Shown here: positions 39,101 through 52,400 of the stretch, one piece after another
Layout of the letters: each line of letters opens with the position of its first letter
How positions within the stretch are numbered: the first letter of the stretch is position 1
DNA from: Chromobotia macracanthus
Taxonomy: Eukaryota; Chordata; Actinopteri; Cypriniformes; Botiidae
DNA: 64,000 nucleotides
Direction of reading: 5' to 3'
Assembly: GCA_036877525.1 (NCBI GenBank)
Contig: JAZGTH010000087.1
Coordinates: forward strand, 3,046,001 to 3,110,000
The notes under the pieces: model-generated
Told to the model about the DNA's origin: nothing
The model's database searches: none
The model's input: the letters and a program-made list of their open reading frames with translations, nothing else
Made by a program: the position numbers and the translations under genes

Positions 39101-42100
39101 GGTCTGGATTCATGGTCTGGATTCAAGGTCTGGATTCAAGGTCTGGATTCAAGGTCTGGATTCAAGGGGGCAATTTTGGCCTGCTGGTTACAGAGTTGGA
39201 CTTGTAACCAGGAGGTCACAGGTTTGAGTCACAGTGATGGCAGCAAACAAGTTGAGTTGCCTTTGAGCTAGACACCTCACCTCTGGGCACCACAGTGCTA
39301 CCCTCTGTTCTGGGTGCATATTCATAGTTTGCAGTGTGTGTGTTCACAACCACTGTTACTCCAATGTGTGTGCAAACTGGATGAATTAAATGCAGAGGAC
39401 AAATTCTGAGTATGGGTGACAATACTTGGCCGACACGTCACGTCACTTCAAGATGTGTTTGCACTGTGACACAGACTTGCTCTGTGAGAATCTGTTGGAT
39501 TTGGCCTTTCTTTATTCCTTCCATGTCTGCACACATCATCATTATTTATGAGTTCAGCAGGAAGTTTGATCCACTTGATGAAGCACTGAGGTAATTGCTT
39601 GTGTGTGTTTCTTCCCTTCGGTTTGGGTTTAGAAGAATCATTTTGCCCTGGAAACATGATGAGCTACAGCAAAGTGACAGCAAATTGTGTGTATAAATTC
39701 TGTTGTACATTTCATTCCCCAGCCTGCCGTTACATCTGACACATGGCAGAGTGCTCCAGCTATTCAAAATAAATTGGGCACTATAAATGGTGACAGATGC
39801 ACAGACACACAGATGTGAACAATTTACAAAAAAATTACTAAACTTTGGCTGCAAATACACAGTCTGCAAAATTGTTTCCACACACTGTGTATGATTACAT
39901 TCAAATTATTTTGTTATTTAGAGATTGATGTCACCCCTCAAGTGTCTTCATCTGACAGATCATATTTACTCAGACATTCTTCTGTCTTTTCAGTTTCTTA
40001 GGTATTTGGTAAGTTTGGTGATCCTGGCCAACCCATCATTAGAACACAACTTCACAGTTTAACTTGGATCATCAGCACCTACTCGTTCCGCTAGGAACCT
40101 TAGGGGGGTGTTTGATGACCAGCTGAAATTCACAACTCACACTGTAACAATCTCTCAGTCATGCAGGTATGTGCTCTGCAACATCAGGAAGATCAGACCT
40201 TTCCTGTCTGAGCAGACACCACAGCTCCTAGTCCAGGGACTCGTAATAACGAGGCTGGACTTCTGCATTGCCCTATTGACTGGCCTTCCAGCCAACACAA
40301 CCAAACCCCTGCAAATGATCCAGAATGCAGCAGCACATCTGGTCTTCCTCATCTGAAGAGAGCCCACATCACTCCTCCTGATCTCACTCCACTGGCTACC
40401 TGTAGCTGCCTGCATCAAATTTAAATCTTTGACCTCGGACCTTCAGGACCCTCAACTCACTTCTTCAGATATATGTCCCCTCCCTCCAACTACATTCTGT
40501 AACAAGCAACGTCTGATTGTTCCCTCACAACAAGGGTGAAGTCTGTTCTTTCCTGGTGGAATGAGCTGCCAGTTTTCACTTGATCTGCCAAGACAATCAC
40601 AACCTTCAAGAAACAACTTAAAACACACCTGTTTCACAGACACCTCATCCCTAATGCGCCGATGTGTAACCTTGTTTAACATTGTAAAACCCTCACAAAA
40701 TCAAACTTTGCTGCCTTCATTTTTTAAGTTTAATCAGTTTGGCTTTACAGGTTATTTCAACTTAATATTTGAAATCCTGACTGGTATAACTTTGAAGCAA
40801 TTTTTCAACTATTTTTTTAAGTTACAGCAACTGTACACCTTTCAAGATTAAAAATACTAAGTTGAAATGATTTGTGCAGCCAAGTTGATTAAACTTAAAA
40901 ACTGATTGCATTTTTCTTCTACTGTTCATCCTGTCTCTAGCATCAGAACATCCCAAATGTAAATGTAGCTTTATAGTCTTGGGCTGTTGGTTCTTAGGGC
41001 AAAATGTTAAATGTTCTCGCTCTTTGTAAGTCACTTTGAATAAAAGCATCTGCTAAATGAATACATGTAAATGTAAATTATACCGGTGGGCGAGGCTTGA
41101 TGTGACAGCGAGTGGGTAGAGGCTGATGGTCATGCCCAGGTCACTGATGGCCAGGTTAATAATGAAGAACTCGGCTGGTTTTAGAAGGTGCTTCTTCTTG
41201 TAGGACACATAGAGCAGCATACTGTTTCCACAGAGTGAACAAACCCCTGCAACACAAAAAATGTGGAATGCATACGTGAAATATGAAAAACATGGAATGA
41301 TGAACGGCAAATTAATTTATACCGCAAGATATTTTTGAAGAGCCATTTTTTATTTCAACCAGCAAATTAATTTTGTAGATAATCTTGACAAAAAGTAGAT
41401 AATTTTGACACAAGCGGTGCAGTTGTATAAAAGATGACATATGACTAAAATATTGGAGTCTTGACTTTGACTTGATCACTATTTCTTGTGACTTTTCTAG
41501 GACTAGACCCAGTGATATAAAAACAGAATTTGTTAAAACCTGACTGCTTCATGCAGTGAATTACTGAAAAACTCTTTCTGCAGACTATACATGTTATGTT
41601 TTCTCGGTGTGGCAAGAAAATACAATTATGTTGAAGTTATTGTTATGCAGGTTAAAGCAACAATTGTTAACATTTATATGCTGCTTTTATGCATTTCATT
41701 TTATGCAGCTTTTTAGATATTGCATTAGCTGCTTCAACCTTTTCCATCATTAATTTTAGATTTTAGGCTGAGACTTTAAACATGATTTTTATTTGCAAAA
41801 CAATGATTTGAAGAAATATTTCTTGTCTGCCAGACTTTGGGATTATTGAATCAGATTGAATCAGCGCTCACCTTGCCTCAGATGGGGAGATTACATCAGG
41901 AAGCAGGACTATCATTAAAGTTTTGAGATCTATTAAACAGATCTGACAGAAATTTCACTTAGTTCTCCCCTTTGAACACAAACCATTGTCAAAAAATCTC
42001 ATTAAATTTACCTGCAGTAAGCGTGTCTAAACCTTAAATGCTCTCTGATTGCTTCCTTAAAAGAAGACGCAGAGCACACAAATGAAAGATTGGATTGCTG

Positions 42101-45100
42101 GAGACTAGGTTAAACTTTGGTAAGTCCAGTCATCAAAATTCCTATGAGGTGGTAATCTAATGCCACGCATAAAGAATAGTTTTATGTTATTACATACTGT
42201 GGCTGACATGTTGTCAAATTTAAACACTAGAAATAACAAATCAAAGGCACTTTCACACAAAGAATACAAAATAAAACTTGAATTTTCTTTTGTTTTAACA
42301 AAAATATTATATAAGTTGTTATTTATATTAGAGCATTTGATATTCAGTTTTTTGTTATTCAATATATATATTAAACAGACAGAACACGGCTTGAAATTGA
42401 GCCTAGATTAAAATGTCACTCAAAATGTCACTGGCTAGTTTGTTACCAAATGTTAGGTTGTAGTTAATGATAAATATATATTTCCCATATATCAAAGAAA
42501 ACATTTCTCTGAATATTTTATGATACCATCACAATAACGTCACAGTAATAGCATTGAAGATTACGTACTAGCTATTTTTAGCTACGAAAGTTTTATTTTT
42601 TAGGTTAATTTTATGTTTTATAAACATTTAAAACATGTACATGTACAATCAAGCATCGAATAAGCTATGGAAGGTCCCGTCAAATAAGTAAATAAAAAAA
42701 TAAATCAATTACACCAAGGAGGTTGTAAGATGTTCTGTACTGCTCCACTGACAGTTTGATTCACATAAATATTTGATACCTTGCAGACATCCACAGAGCA
42801 TTTCAAAATCAGGACTGTAACATTTGTGCATCATATGAAAGAAAACCTGAGAGCAGCACATCAAATCTACAGCAGTCACAGCATAATGTATAGAAAATGC
42901 ACAGGGACATGCACAGAATTCCAGCATTTGGAATTCCAGCACTCATTACAGAGAAGGGAAGTGGACGTCAAGGTAAGATTAAACACAAGATTATACACTC
43001 GCACTCGCATTATACATATAGTATTCAATTCTTAAAGAAACCCTAATCGTATTCCGATAGCACAGGCAATCCATCTTAAGAGGTATATTGTGTGCTAGAA
43101 TAGTGTTATGCATTGAAATTAAATCATAGTTATTATTATTATTATTATTACTATTAATTTAGGAGATAAATTAAAGTTTATTAAGAAAGACATTTTGTGT
43201 TCATTTTCTAACCATCGTTGCAGTAGCAACTGCAGCCAAATCCATTGTGTTTGATGCTGGGCAGATATCAGCTAATGTAATTCATTCTGTTGAACCCCCA
43301 CAAGCTCTGTTAGCATCGGCAGGGTCCAAAAACCACAAAACCCATACTGCACGGATGTGTGGACAGGGCTAAGAGTACAGAACTATATACCTGTTAACTG
43401 TGCTACCCAAGACCATTGTCGGGGGCAGCTAGCACTGTGATGAAAGGAACCTACAGGAGGACCCCCATCAGTACATATTTTAGGTGAATTCCACTCAAAG
43501 GTGATCATCACTATGAAGGGTGCTGCTATTGAATTGAGTGAAAGGAGCAGGGCACTACTGTCTCCTATATGCACATTTAGAACACTCTACAGGATGTTAC
43601 AGTAAGTTACTGCTTCTTTTATTTTGAGTTTTTATTTTGAATTATAATCTAAATCTCTTTAAATCTGAAGTAACATTACAAATAGATTCAAAGTTCTTTA
43701 AGGTAACCATCATATGTACATTTCACTAACAGTCATGTAGAAGGTTTCTTCTTGAAGGTATTCAGTTGCTCACACTTTTATTTAAATCAACCATCAGATC
43801 ATAAAATAGTTCAGGCCCCACAAATTTTAGCAGCAGCCCTGATAGCATCATGTGCATGGAAATATCAATGCTGTCTGCTCTTGCCATTGATGGATGGTAG
43901 ATGTATTTGGATTATATGAAGAGCCTGGCCTATTAAAAAAGACCTGTACTCTGTTATGATACAACCATAGAACAAGATCTTCAATACACAAAATAAATGA
44001 ATAAATTAATTCTCTCTTACCAAACAGCGAGTAAGCCACGCCCACTGTGATGTCAGCAGCCACTGGGATGCTGGACTGGAAGGTGCTGTTGTCCAGTCCT
44101 CGCATCTGCAACACACACACAAACAGATCTCAGATCCCTCCATTTTATTCACCATTGAATAAATTCAGAAAAAAATCAATTCATCAGCCTCGAACAAATT
44201 CAGAGAGAGCTTATAACAACTGCTCACAATTTATAAACATTGCGTGTGTGGTTGTGTGTGCTGTGATTGGTCAGCTCTTTAAATAAGTAAAACTCTTAAA
44301 CACACACACACTGCACACTAATAAGCTGTGGATTGAGAATGCGTGATCTAAAGCTGAGTGCAACTTTTGTTCAATTGCCTCTCTAGCGGCAATCTTAGAC
44401 CTACGTTACATTCTTCTTCAAAAATCCATGCATTGACTTCAAAAACTTTTTAATGTTTTATATATAAGCAAACTGACAGGCCTCCCATAAGACCTACGAG
44501 TTATCAAAGAACTCTGTACAACCTCCTGGAAGGAACAAAGATGGTAATATTTCTACGACCTTAATAATTTTCAGCCACTGTTTCTTCACACGTTCATTTG
44601 TATTGGGATACAGACACACTATGAATCCAAACACTATAAAACTTGTGATGATGTGAATCATATTCTGCTTATGTACGCATGCCAAATGAATTTCTCATGA
44701 CTAGAATTATAAGAATACACTGACGGTCTGATAGGACAAAGAATGAACACTCTTATGGTGCCATTTTGCCATTAGGTTTGTGTTTTTTCTAAATTTACAA
44801 TTAAATTAAGAAACAAATGTAAGAAAATTGTAGTGGCCCTAAATTAGACTACATATTTTTACAAAATAATGTTAATGACCCAGAAATCAGCACTGTTTTT
44901 ACACAAACATCACTGACTAGGCATGTGATAAATATACTAAAAATACTAGATTTTTTAAATAGATTTTTCTTTGTTGATCGCCTCCGTTTCTCAAAAATGT
45001 TCAGATATTTTTTGAATACAAAAGCATTTTGAATACCATATCATATAATTACCATATAATTTTTTAATAGTGTAAGTTTAAGATTTAAAATAAATCCAAT

Positions 45101-46741
45101 GAACAGGAATAGTCCTCCAGTCAGTAATCTCAACAGGATTTATCAGTGATGTTTTTAGCAGACATTTACTAGTGCAAGCTGAAGAATAATCAAGATGGTT
45201 ACTGGCAACGCTCACAGCTTTTGCTGACGGCTCTGTTGAGCTGATGAATGCTCACTGCTAAAACTGACATATGCCACAGAGGAGTCTTTGTAAAACTCTA
45301 TACACACTCCTACAAACACAGACTGTGCACAGTGATAAATCAGAGAACATCTAACTCACCTACTGTTCCCTCAAAATCTTGAAGATTGTGAATTAGTCAG
45401 CAAACAGCAATCTATTGATTCCACACACACGGACAGATAAATATACATGAATTCAGTTCCCCCAAACACACACAGTCACGCAGAGGGGAAGGGCTGAGAT
45501 CTCAGCCCAGTTATCTCTGATTTAATAAAGGAGGGAACACAACACACTCTCTGTTGGATTGATCACTGAGAAAAGTCTTCGTGTCTCAGATATGCATTCA
45601 CAACTCACTCTTTATGTATTATAAACATTTATTTATATCAGTCAAACACAGTGAATCAAAATCCACCTGGTAATCATAATGTAATGCTAAAAAGATAAGA
45701 AAACAACTTTTCCTGAATTAACAGCAGACGAAAGACTGTATGTCAGCAGTTTACTCAAAACATTCATAAATTGTCATAAGTGCCATAAACACTGGGGTGG
45801 GACACATGCCCACAAATATTGACCATAGATATTGGTCAACCAATATGAGTTTTCAGGTGTTTGATTCTTAAAGCAAAAGTATGAAAATCAAAATCAGCAT
45901 TTTCAAAATGAAAATCAGCATTTACAAATGATGTTGTTCCAGTCCTGTAAAATTGTATTTTATGAAGGCAAAGAAGAAATGATAAAGAATGTACTGATTG
46001 TTCTTTTTATGCAATTACAGTAAAAATGCACTGAAACTTTCAAGCCTTAAAAGGGACCACTGAAGTACACACCTGGTGTGTGCTATATATTGTGCTGTAT
46101 TCTGAGCCATAGCCACGTATGCAGACAGCTTTGTCCAAATCATTGAGTCAGTAAGCAGAACTGCAGAAAAACTAAGACAGATTTTCATTCAAGATGGCTT
46201 TAAGTATATAAAGCAAACTCATTTTAAAGCTGGAAAGCTCCAGACCCCAGTATTACAGATAAAATAATCGTTGACCATGTTGTCAGAAGTCTTTGCATCT
46301 CGAACTGAGAGTTTTATCCAGCAGTGTTTTTTTTTAATTAGTAATAATCATACCCAAACCCTGGGCACACGATATGACGTTAGTTTGCGAGGCTGGATCA
46401 CAACCGGTCAACAAGTGCATGGAGTGCATGGAGCATCCCATCGTGGTGCACAAAAACCGACGAGAAAAGCGCAACACCCGGACCCGGAGCGCGCATCGTC
46501 TCCACCGGCGTCACCGCACCAAACTCTCGCCTTCACACCTCATTCATCCACACGCACCTGGATGCATTACATTTCTCACAGAGAAAAGTGCATTACCGCA
46601 AAGTGGGTTCAAACCAACCTGGTGAACCTCTCACACATCCTCCCCAAAAGAGCATCCCCAAAATCAGCTCCACTTTCTTACCATTGAAACCGTCCGCCTC
46701 TCCTCTCTTTGGGAACCCGTTGTGATGTGTCCGTGGTTCAT
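36106..46741 (-). CDS. Non-visual opsin of the Opn5/neuropsin group
   Basis: Seven-helix light-sensing receptor. Exons in transcript order: 46741-46682 (inferred), 44105-44021, 41246-41084, 38582-38455, 37907-37573, 36762-36106; phases join and give 475 aa. Retinal-binding Lys is Lys301 in VPAMFAKSSTLYNP. The disulfide pair is Cys111 (RTVC) and Cys188 (YGTAC). Opn5-like landmarks are KKKHLLKPAEFFIINLAISD, HRWLYG, LKVCYP, PEPYG, and AWSPYALVSMWAAFG. The DRY position reads Val135-Cys136-Cys137. The tail (about 120 residues) is Cys-rich, then charged, ending AKNAKL. I place it in the fish opn6/opn8/opn9 or Opn5-like lineages but cannot choose among them without a tree, so no symbol is given. The first exon rests on a good donor, phase, and an N-terminus length like human OPN5; without it, the Met at 44105 starts the protein. 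Confidence 0.9.
37140..37484. mobile_element. hAT-like MITE with perfect 8-bp target duplication, in an opsin intron
   Basis: The left end AAAGGTGCAGTAAGTAATTT is inverted at the right end (AGAAATTGCTTACTGCTCCT). Flanks TCAAGCAT (37132-37139) and TCAAGCAT (37485-37492) are identical. It has a related copy at 61439-61650. Confidence 0.8.
39101..39165. repeat. Tandem 13-bp repeat, five copies
   Basis: The unit GGTCTGGATTCAA is repeated (first copy ending in T), directly before a SINE. Not a CRISPR: there are no spacers. Confidence 0.9.
39166..39447 (+). mobile_element. tRNA-derived SINE
   Basis: tRNA-like head (GTTGGACTTGTAACCAGGAG, B box GGTTTGAGTC), body with CACCTCACCTCTGGGCACCA, and tail ATGAATTAAATGCAGAGGAC to GACGTGACGTG-type end. 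It is in the opsin intron between 41084 and 38582. A 3' fragment recurs at 53070-53160. Confidence 0.7.
40055..41080 (+). mobile_element. 5'-truncated L2-type LINE, antisense in an opsin intron
   Basis: Encodes the end of a reverse transcriptase region (GVFDDQLKF, CRYVLCNIRKIRPFL, LVITRLDFC, LPANTTKPLQMIQNAAAHLVF), then frameshifted remains (WNELP-like region, KKQLKTHLF-like). The 3' tail (CTTTGAATAAAAGCATCTGC, TAAATGAATACATGTAAATG) is typical of fish L2 elements. It is interrupted by a MITE at 40721-40901. Its last base lies within a few nucleotides of the opsin splice donor at 41083. Inactive: truncated with stops and frameshifts. Confidence 0.8.
40721..40901. mobile_element. MITE nested in the L2 element
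   Basis: TTTTTAAGTTTAATCAGTTT at the left is inverted at the right (AAGTTGATTAAACTTAAAAA); the inner TTCAACTTA/TAAGTTGAA motifs extend the pairing to nearly 50 bp. It splits the L2 3' UTR, so it inserted later. Confidence 0.75.
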
Positions 46742-46870
46742 CCGTCAACCCTCCGCGGTTCGGACCCACGTCGCGGTGACGCACAGGCTCACGGTGATGC
46801 GCGGAGACGCGACGCGCGATGAGCGGAGCGTTTGCGCAGGAGCGTGTGCAGGTGATCCCCACAAAAGCCT
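46700..46870 (-). promoter_or_regulatory. GC-rich segment upstream of and within opsin exon 1
   Basis: A local CpG-rich patch beside the inferred first opsin exon, in otherwise AT-rich sequence. It is consistent with a promoter or 5' UTR; no core element is clear. Confidence 0.4.
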
Positions 46871-46874
46871 TCAT

Positions 46875-48466
46875 ACCAACAGTTAATGCTCTGAAAAGCT
46901 TTCCTCAAAACTATGAGAAAAGTGGGCTGTGATAAATCATTCCCTTGCTCTTTGATTCTTTGACATAATTATGTAACTATATCTGTGAAGACTTTAACTT
47001 TAGACATTGACATGATGAAACAGACACCTCAGGGATTTAAGTGAAAACCTACACTGATTGAGGTTCATTTTTGTATATATTTGATACTGACACATTTTAA
47101 TATTATGTTTTGTGAAAATAAAAATGATAAAGATGAAAACAACTGGACCAAAGAGAATGTGGACCGATGTCACACCGCTTTACATGTTGGTGCGGCGCCG
47201 CCATCTTAGGAGGATCGCTTCTGTTGCTGAAATGAATATAGATACCTGCTTACGATTTGATTTATGTTTGCCTTGTAATTCAATCTATACATTTCCATGG
47301 TATTGTTTGCAGGGAAGAGAGGCTATTTTACTGTACTGCATGACGATTTGATGTTTTCACTATAGTTATTCAGAATTTTTATCATGAAAACACTATCACG
47401 CTGGCACACATTTGTATTATATTGGCCAGTTTTCTCCTTGAACAATGAGGCGAGTTACTGTGACTGTTATCGATGCAGCAGGAATGACTTACAGTGGTGA
47501 CATTTTTCATAATCATTACCGAAAAACCAAAATACTGCCCTAAACTCACTAGCAGAAAGGCAGCGCAAGCCTCCTAATATGGCGTAGAAACAAAACATTT
47601 ACCCAGAATTCAACATGGCATGACATCAGCTTCACATTCCCTCTTAAGCAATTTCCCAGTGCTGCTTACTGATGAGTCTGCATTTTAATATCAGCCTAAT
47701 TATCGGGTTGCGGGAAACGTTCATGCAGCAGCAGAAGTTAAACTAGCAGTGGTTACAAGCCAATCCATTTATCAACTCACCTATGATTAAATGGGAACGT
47801 AGTCTTCAAATACTGTATTTGCAGTAGGTTAAGATTCATGTGATGCCCGGGAGGATAGACATTAAGGAACATGCATGTCGATACATTCAATCTAGGAAAA
47901 ATGGGTACTTTTCAAGTATACAGCATAAAATGTAACCATCCAAGCATGGAGCAGGAAAGAAAGTCTATTGTTCAAATTTTCCTAAGAAAATATGCGGGGG
48001 CCTTGTTATGTGTTAAGTTAACTCAGAAGGTAAGTTTAGATTTCAAATTATTTAGATTTCAGAGCACAAATCATAACATTTTACATTGTATAGATTCTAA
48101 AATAACCAGCCTGTCCTATCTAGCCATCCTACCTTGCAGGCAGCCAGTAAAAGTACAATACACAGGAGAACACTATTAAATAAGCTCTGGTTGACCGTTT
48201 TACAGTATACTGTACCTGTTAAATATTCAAGCATTCTGTCAATGCACAGAGAAGAAACTCTGTCACATTTAATAAATTAAATTATGTGCTTCCGAGTGAC
48301 TGCAAAATTGGTGAATAAATTAATTAGGGTTAGGGCTTTAAAAAAAAGGAACTGTTTGTTATATGATACCTGGCGAATGAGTCTTTACAGCAAATTATGT
48401 ATTTAAAATAAACCAATCATTGACATTGACTAAAAAGACAACAGGCAATCAGGTTATTGGTTACAT
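46875..48466. other. Spacer between the opsin 5' end and the trappc8 3' end
   Basis: No supported gene. It includes a palindromic element at about 47155-47639; the remainder is AT-rich, with no recognisable structure. Confidence 0.5.
47155..47639. mobile_element. Palindromic MITE-like element
   Basis: GAATGTGGACCGATGTCA at the left pairs with TGACATCAGCTTCACATTC at the right, and inner GCCATCTTAGGAGGATCGCT pairs with AGCGCAAGCCTCCTAATATG. The ends look like imperfect terminal inverted repeats; family unknown. Confidence 0.55.
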
Positions 48467-48472
48467 TTTATT
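48467..48472 (-). other. Probable trappc8 poly(A) signal
   Basis: TTTATT on the plus strand is AATAAA on the coding strand, 930 bp downstream of the trappc8 stop. Other weaker candidates exist, so the 3' end is not certain. Confidence 0.4.
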
Positions 48473-49400
48473 CTATGTACAGTAATTTGTTATAAATATA
48501 ATACATCATTCTTTCAGAAAAGCAGTCATGTAGATACATTTAAATAACAGTTGAATCATTGGAGTGGAGGTGACAACAGAACGAGAGCTGAGGTGGCAGG
48601 ACACGTTTGGTTGTAGAAAATTAAAATTTTCTGGTGAAAACAACACAGGCCACTCACACAAAAATGCTCAACTATAAACGTCCCCTAACACAGGCAGTGA
48701 CTTTTACCCTCTTGGGGTCAGTCCACAATCTCTGCTGTTAGGGCAACATGGATTCTGCCATTTTCTTATTGGGGTTACAAACATTAAAGATGGCTCCTTA
48801 TTGGACAACACAAGGTCATACAAATTCCACTCATTAGCCTCCATGAACAAGGCAGAATTCATAGTCCTTTCAGGAGCTAAAATGATATCAACTACAACAT
48901 TTATTTTCTGGATTTAAGACAGAAACGGGAGAGATGTTTTTTGTTACTGTGGCAACAGAGCACAGTTCGCAACTGTGAGATAGCCAGCAGGGCAGTTTGA
49001 GGCAGATGCATAGCGAATTAAATGTACATTACAACATGTGGGTAAATTATTTCATAGTTCTAAAAACAAAAATAAAAGAAAATCTTTGATGATTCATGAG
49101 TGACATGATAAATTCAGATGGAGAAAAGGTCCAGTCACACTTTAGATGCAGGTTTCTTTGCATTTAAGACAAAACATCTAGAGTCTGTTTGTGTTTATCT
49201 CACCATTGCAGACCTTACAAGCATATCAGATGCAGTATTACGTTGAGATATGTGTTCAAGTGTTTTTTCACAATTAGATTAGCTTTAGCAACAAGTAGAA
49301 AATTCTTGGGAGTCCGTTCCGCTTCCAATATTTAGGTGTGCCAAGTCTTTAGAGAACGCTGAAGAAATGTTGGATCACGGTTAGAGTAACACAGAGTTAC

Positions 49401-52400
49401 TCAAATGCTGTTGATGATAATGAGTGCAGGCATAGCGCTCTGCTGGCTGGTCTCACACATAGCGCACGTCTGTGCCAGCTTGGCGAAGACGCGCGGTGCT
49501 CCCAAGTTATAAACTCCAGCCTGGAAGAAGCAAGCCTTCAAGGATAGCCTGTACACCTCCTGTGCCTGCAGTTGTAACTTATATTGGGTCTGGCCCAGCC
49601 AGGTGAAAGATCCGTGCACTTCTAATGACTCTGGACTAACAAATAACAAACAACAGAATAGAACATAAGTAGATAAAATGTGATATCAAGCCATCAGTTA
49701 TATATGTTTAACAAATTAAAAAAACTTTGGGCATCAGTTACAGCTAAAGGTACCTGGTCGTTTTATGTCGCAGATCAATGATGACGTCTACCTGAGCCAT
49801 GGAACAGTTGGACAACGTCAAGGTAACTGGCACCATACATAAACTAGGCAGGAGAAAAGCATCCTATGTAAAACTGAAATTGGGGTTGAAATCTTGAGGT
49901 CTTTGAAATTTTTGATACTCTGTGCCCTCCATGAAAGTAAACTATATACAATTGAACACTTAATTCTTGAGGTAAAAAATGCACTAGAAACAATATTAAT
50001 GTCTCCTTATTACCCTGTATTCACAAATGCTTCCGAACCATTTTGCATTGTAGAATAGAGCAGTGTTGACTTTCATCTGTTTGTTATTTTGATCAATGCA
50101 GCTTTTAACTTTGTTAATTCAATACTGGTATGCAGTAACTTTGTCATTTGTCCTTAAAGGGATAGTTCACCCAAAAATAAAAATTCTTCCATTATTTAAT
50201 CCCCCTTATGTCATTCCAAACCTTTATGACTTTATGTTCTGAGGAACCCAAAAGATATCTTGAAGTACAACGGTAGCCAAACATAGCTGACTAAACACCC
50301 CATGACTTCCAGTGTATGAACACAAAACCACTGAGACATTTCTCAAAATACCTTCTTTTGTGTTCCACAGAAGAAAAAGCCATAGATGTACAATGACATG
50401 AGCATCTAAGTATTCACCTCATCCTACAGGATGTTTGGGTTCATTTCCTGACAAATTAAAGCTCTATATATCAGAGAGTCCGGCCTGCATCATGGCCCAA
50501 TCAAATTCCCTTGGTGTCTCCCCTACTTAGCTCCCCCCCTCCAGTATCCTAAAAATAAAAGCTAAAAAGACCATAAAAATGTTTCCTTACATGAATGTTT
50601 AAGGTTATGTTCAGGTAAGTCTTGTGCCTCTGAACACTGATTCATTCTGTGTGTTTGTTTCAGGGTTTGTTTGTTTGCTTGATGTCGAATGATGTCTGGT
50701 CTCTCAAAATGAATGAACAGATTTATTATGGAAGACTATGAGTGATGGAGCACTTTGGGTCCACAACACCACCCAGTCCTGTTTATTTCCATCTTTCACA
50801 CTTTCCAACAGACACACCTTCTTTTCCCGCACCACTGCAAAACTAGGCCAGACATTTGCTCCTGTGGTGTACGAGAACAGCACTGTCTGCCAGTCTTATC
50901 GCCTCAGAAATGCATGGATGGTGGATTTTGCTTACCAATTTGGTTCTCTTTGAGGTTTTCAAAAAGTGTTTGTTTGCTGTGTGCTTTACCTCTTTTGTGG
51001 AAAGGGATGATCATAAGACTCGGGGTAGTGGAGACAGGTCTTTATGAGGTGGGAAAGCTGTTCCAGAGAAGGTTTGCTTACAGGGGGCGGGATGTCTGGC
51101 TTGAACTTCAGAAGCACCATCTCCTGAGTCTCCTAATTGACAAAAACATCCGTTTCATTCAATTTATAAGCCTCGGGAAAACTTCTCAGCATTATCAGAG
51201 CAAATAGCTTTGTTAACAAAATCTTCACTCATTTAGAGAGGAATTCAGCAGTTTGACGTGCTACTAACAGCGTGCATGGGTTAAGAGCCGACTGGATGAA
51301 AGAATATACGCAAAAGGACGAAAAGCACGCGCTCATGTGAGCACTTCTATAAAAAGATTTTGAGATCAACGTGACGTGATTTCCTCACGTGAGGGGCTAC
51401 CTCTGCCATGAATGAGTGTTGCTATGCAACGATGTGCAGAGAGAGAGGTCAGACCGGATACAATCAGGCCCAACACACAGAGAGAAGGATCACAAAAAGA
51501 AAATGAATGAAAGATTATAGAGCAAAAGAGAAAAGTCAGAAACCCTGACGCAATTTACTCACCCTCATGTTGTTACAAATCTGTATGACCTTCTACCAAG
51601 GAACATAAAAGTAGTTTTAAAGTGATTTTGAAGAATTTTCCACCGATACACTAAAAGATCTCCAATTTGTTACACTTTAAAACTTTATCTCATTACCTTG
51701 TTACACAGTCTGTATGCTTTAATGTATTTGAAAGAGTGGCTTAAACATTTGGCTAAACAATCTCTGTGTTCCATGAAAGAAAGAATATCATATAGGTTTA
51801 GAATCACAAAAGAGTAAGTGACAGACTTGTCATTTTTTGGGTAAACTATTTGTTTAATGCACAATATCATGTGCACACTGTGCACATTTTTAATAGTCCT
51901 TCACAACTGTTGCCTGTCAGACTGTACAAACGTGAATCCAGCTACAATCCACGTCACACTGTTGGATCTATGACAGTGAAGACTCGTTAAAAACAAACAC
52001 ATACCAGAAGGCTCGTCCAGAGTTTGACATTCATTCTATTGGATCTTGATTTGTTTGCTGTCAAAATTGTGTATGCACCTGTCTAATACACAGTCTTGCA
52101 TCCATGTGCAGACACACATATAGACATACAGTCACCAGGGAAAAGTACGAAACAAAACTCTCAGATTCCTTCACCTTGCAAACAGCACATATTAAAACTG
52201 TGAAACACACGGACACAATCCCACACAGTCCTGTTTTTTTAGCTTATGCTCATCATTGCAAAGCTATAACAGCAAGATGATGCAGTGCAGCAAACAAATC
52301 ACAAATATATACATTAACGCATATGTATCATTTTACACATTCAGAAAGAGGAATTTAGTGACAGACAGAAACAGCAGACACGTTACGAAGGTCAAAGCCT

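Noticed and set aside
39101..39165. Regular tandem repeat that could look like a CRISPR array
   Set aside because: Head-to-tail 13-bp units without spacers, in a vertebrate genome.
40108..40356. Open frame resembling a separate gene in the opsin intron
   Set aside because: It is the degraded reverse transcriptase end of an L2 LINE.
46593..46874. 93-codon minus-strand open frame over opsin exon 1
   Set aside because: It is in a different frame from the one that joins the next opsin exon, and its open state follows from the GC-rich sequence.
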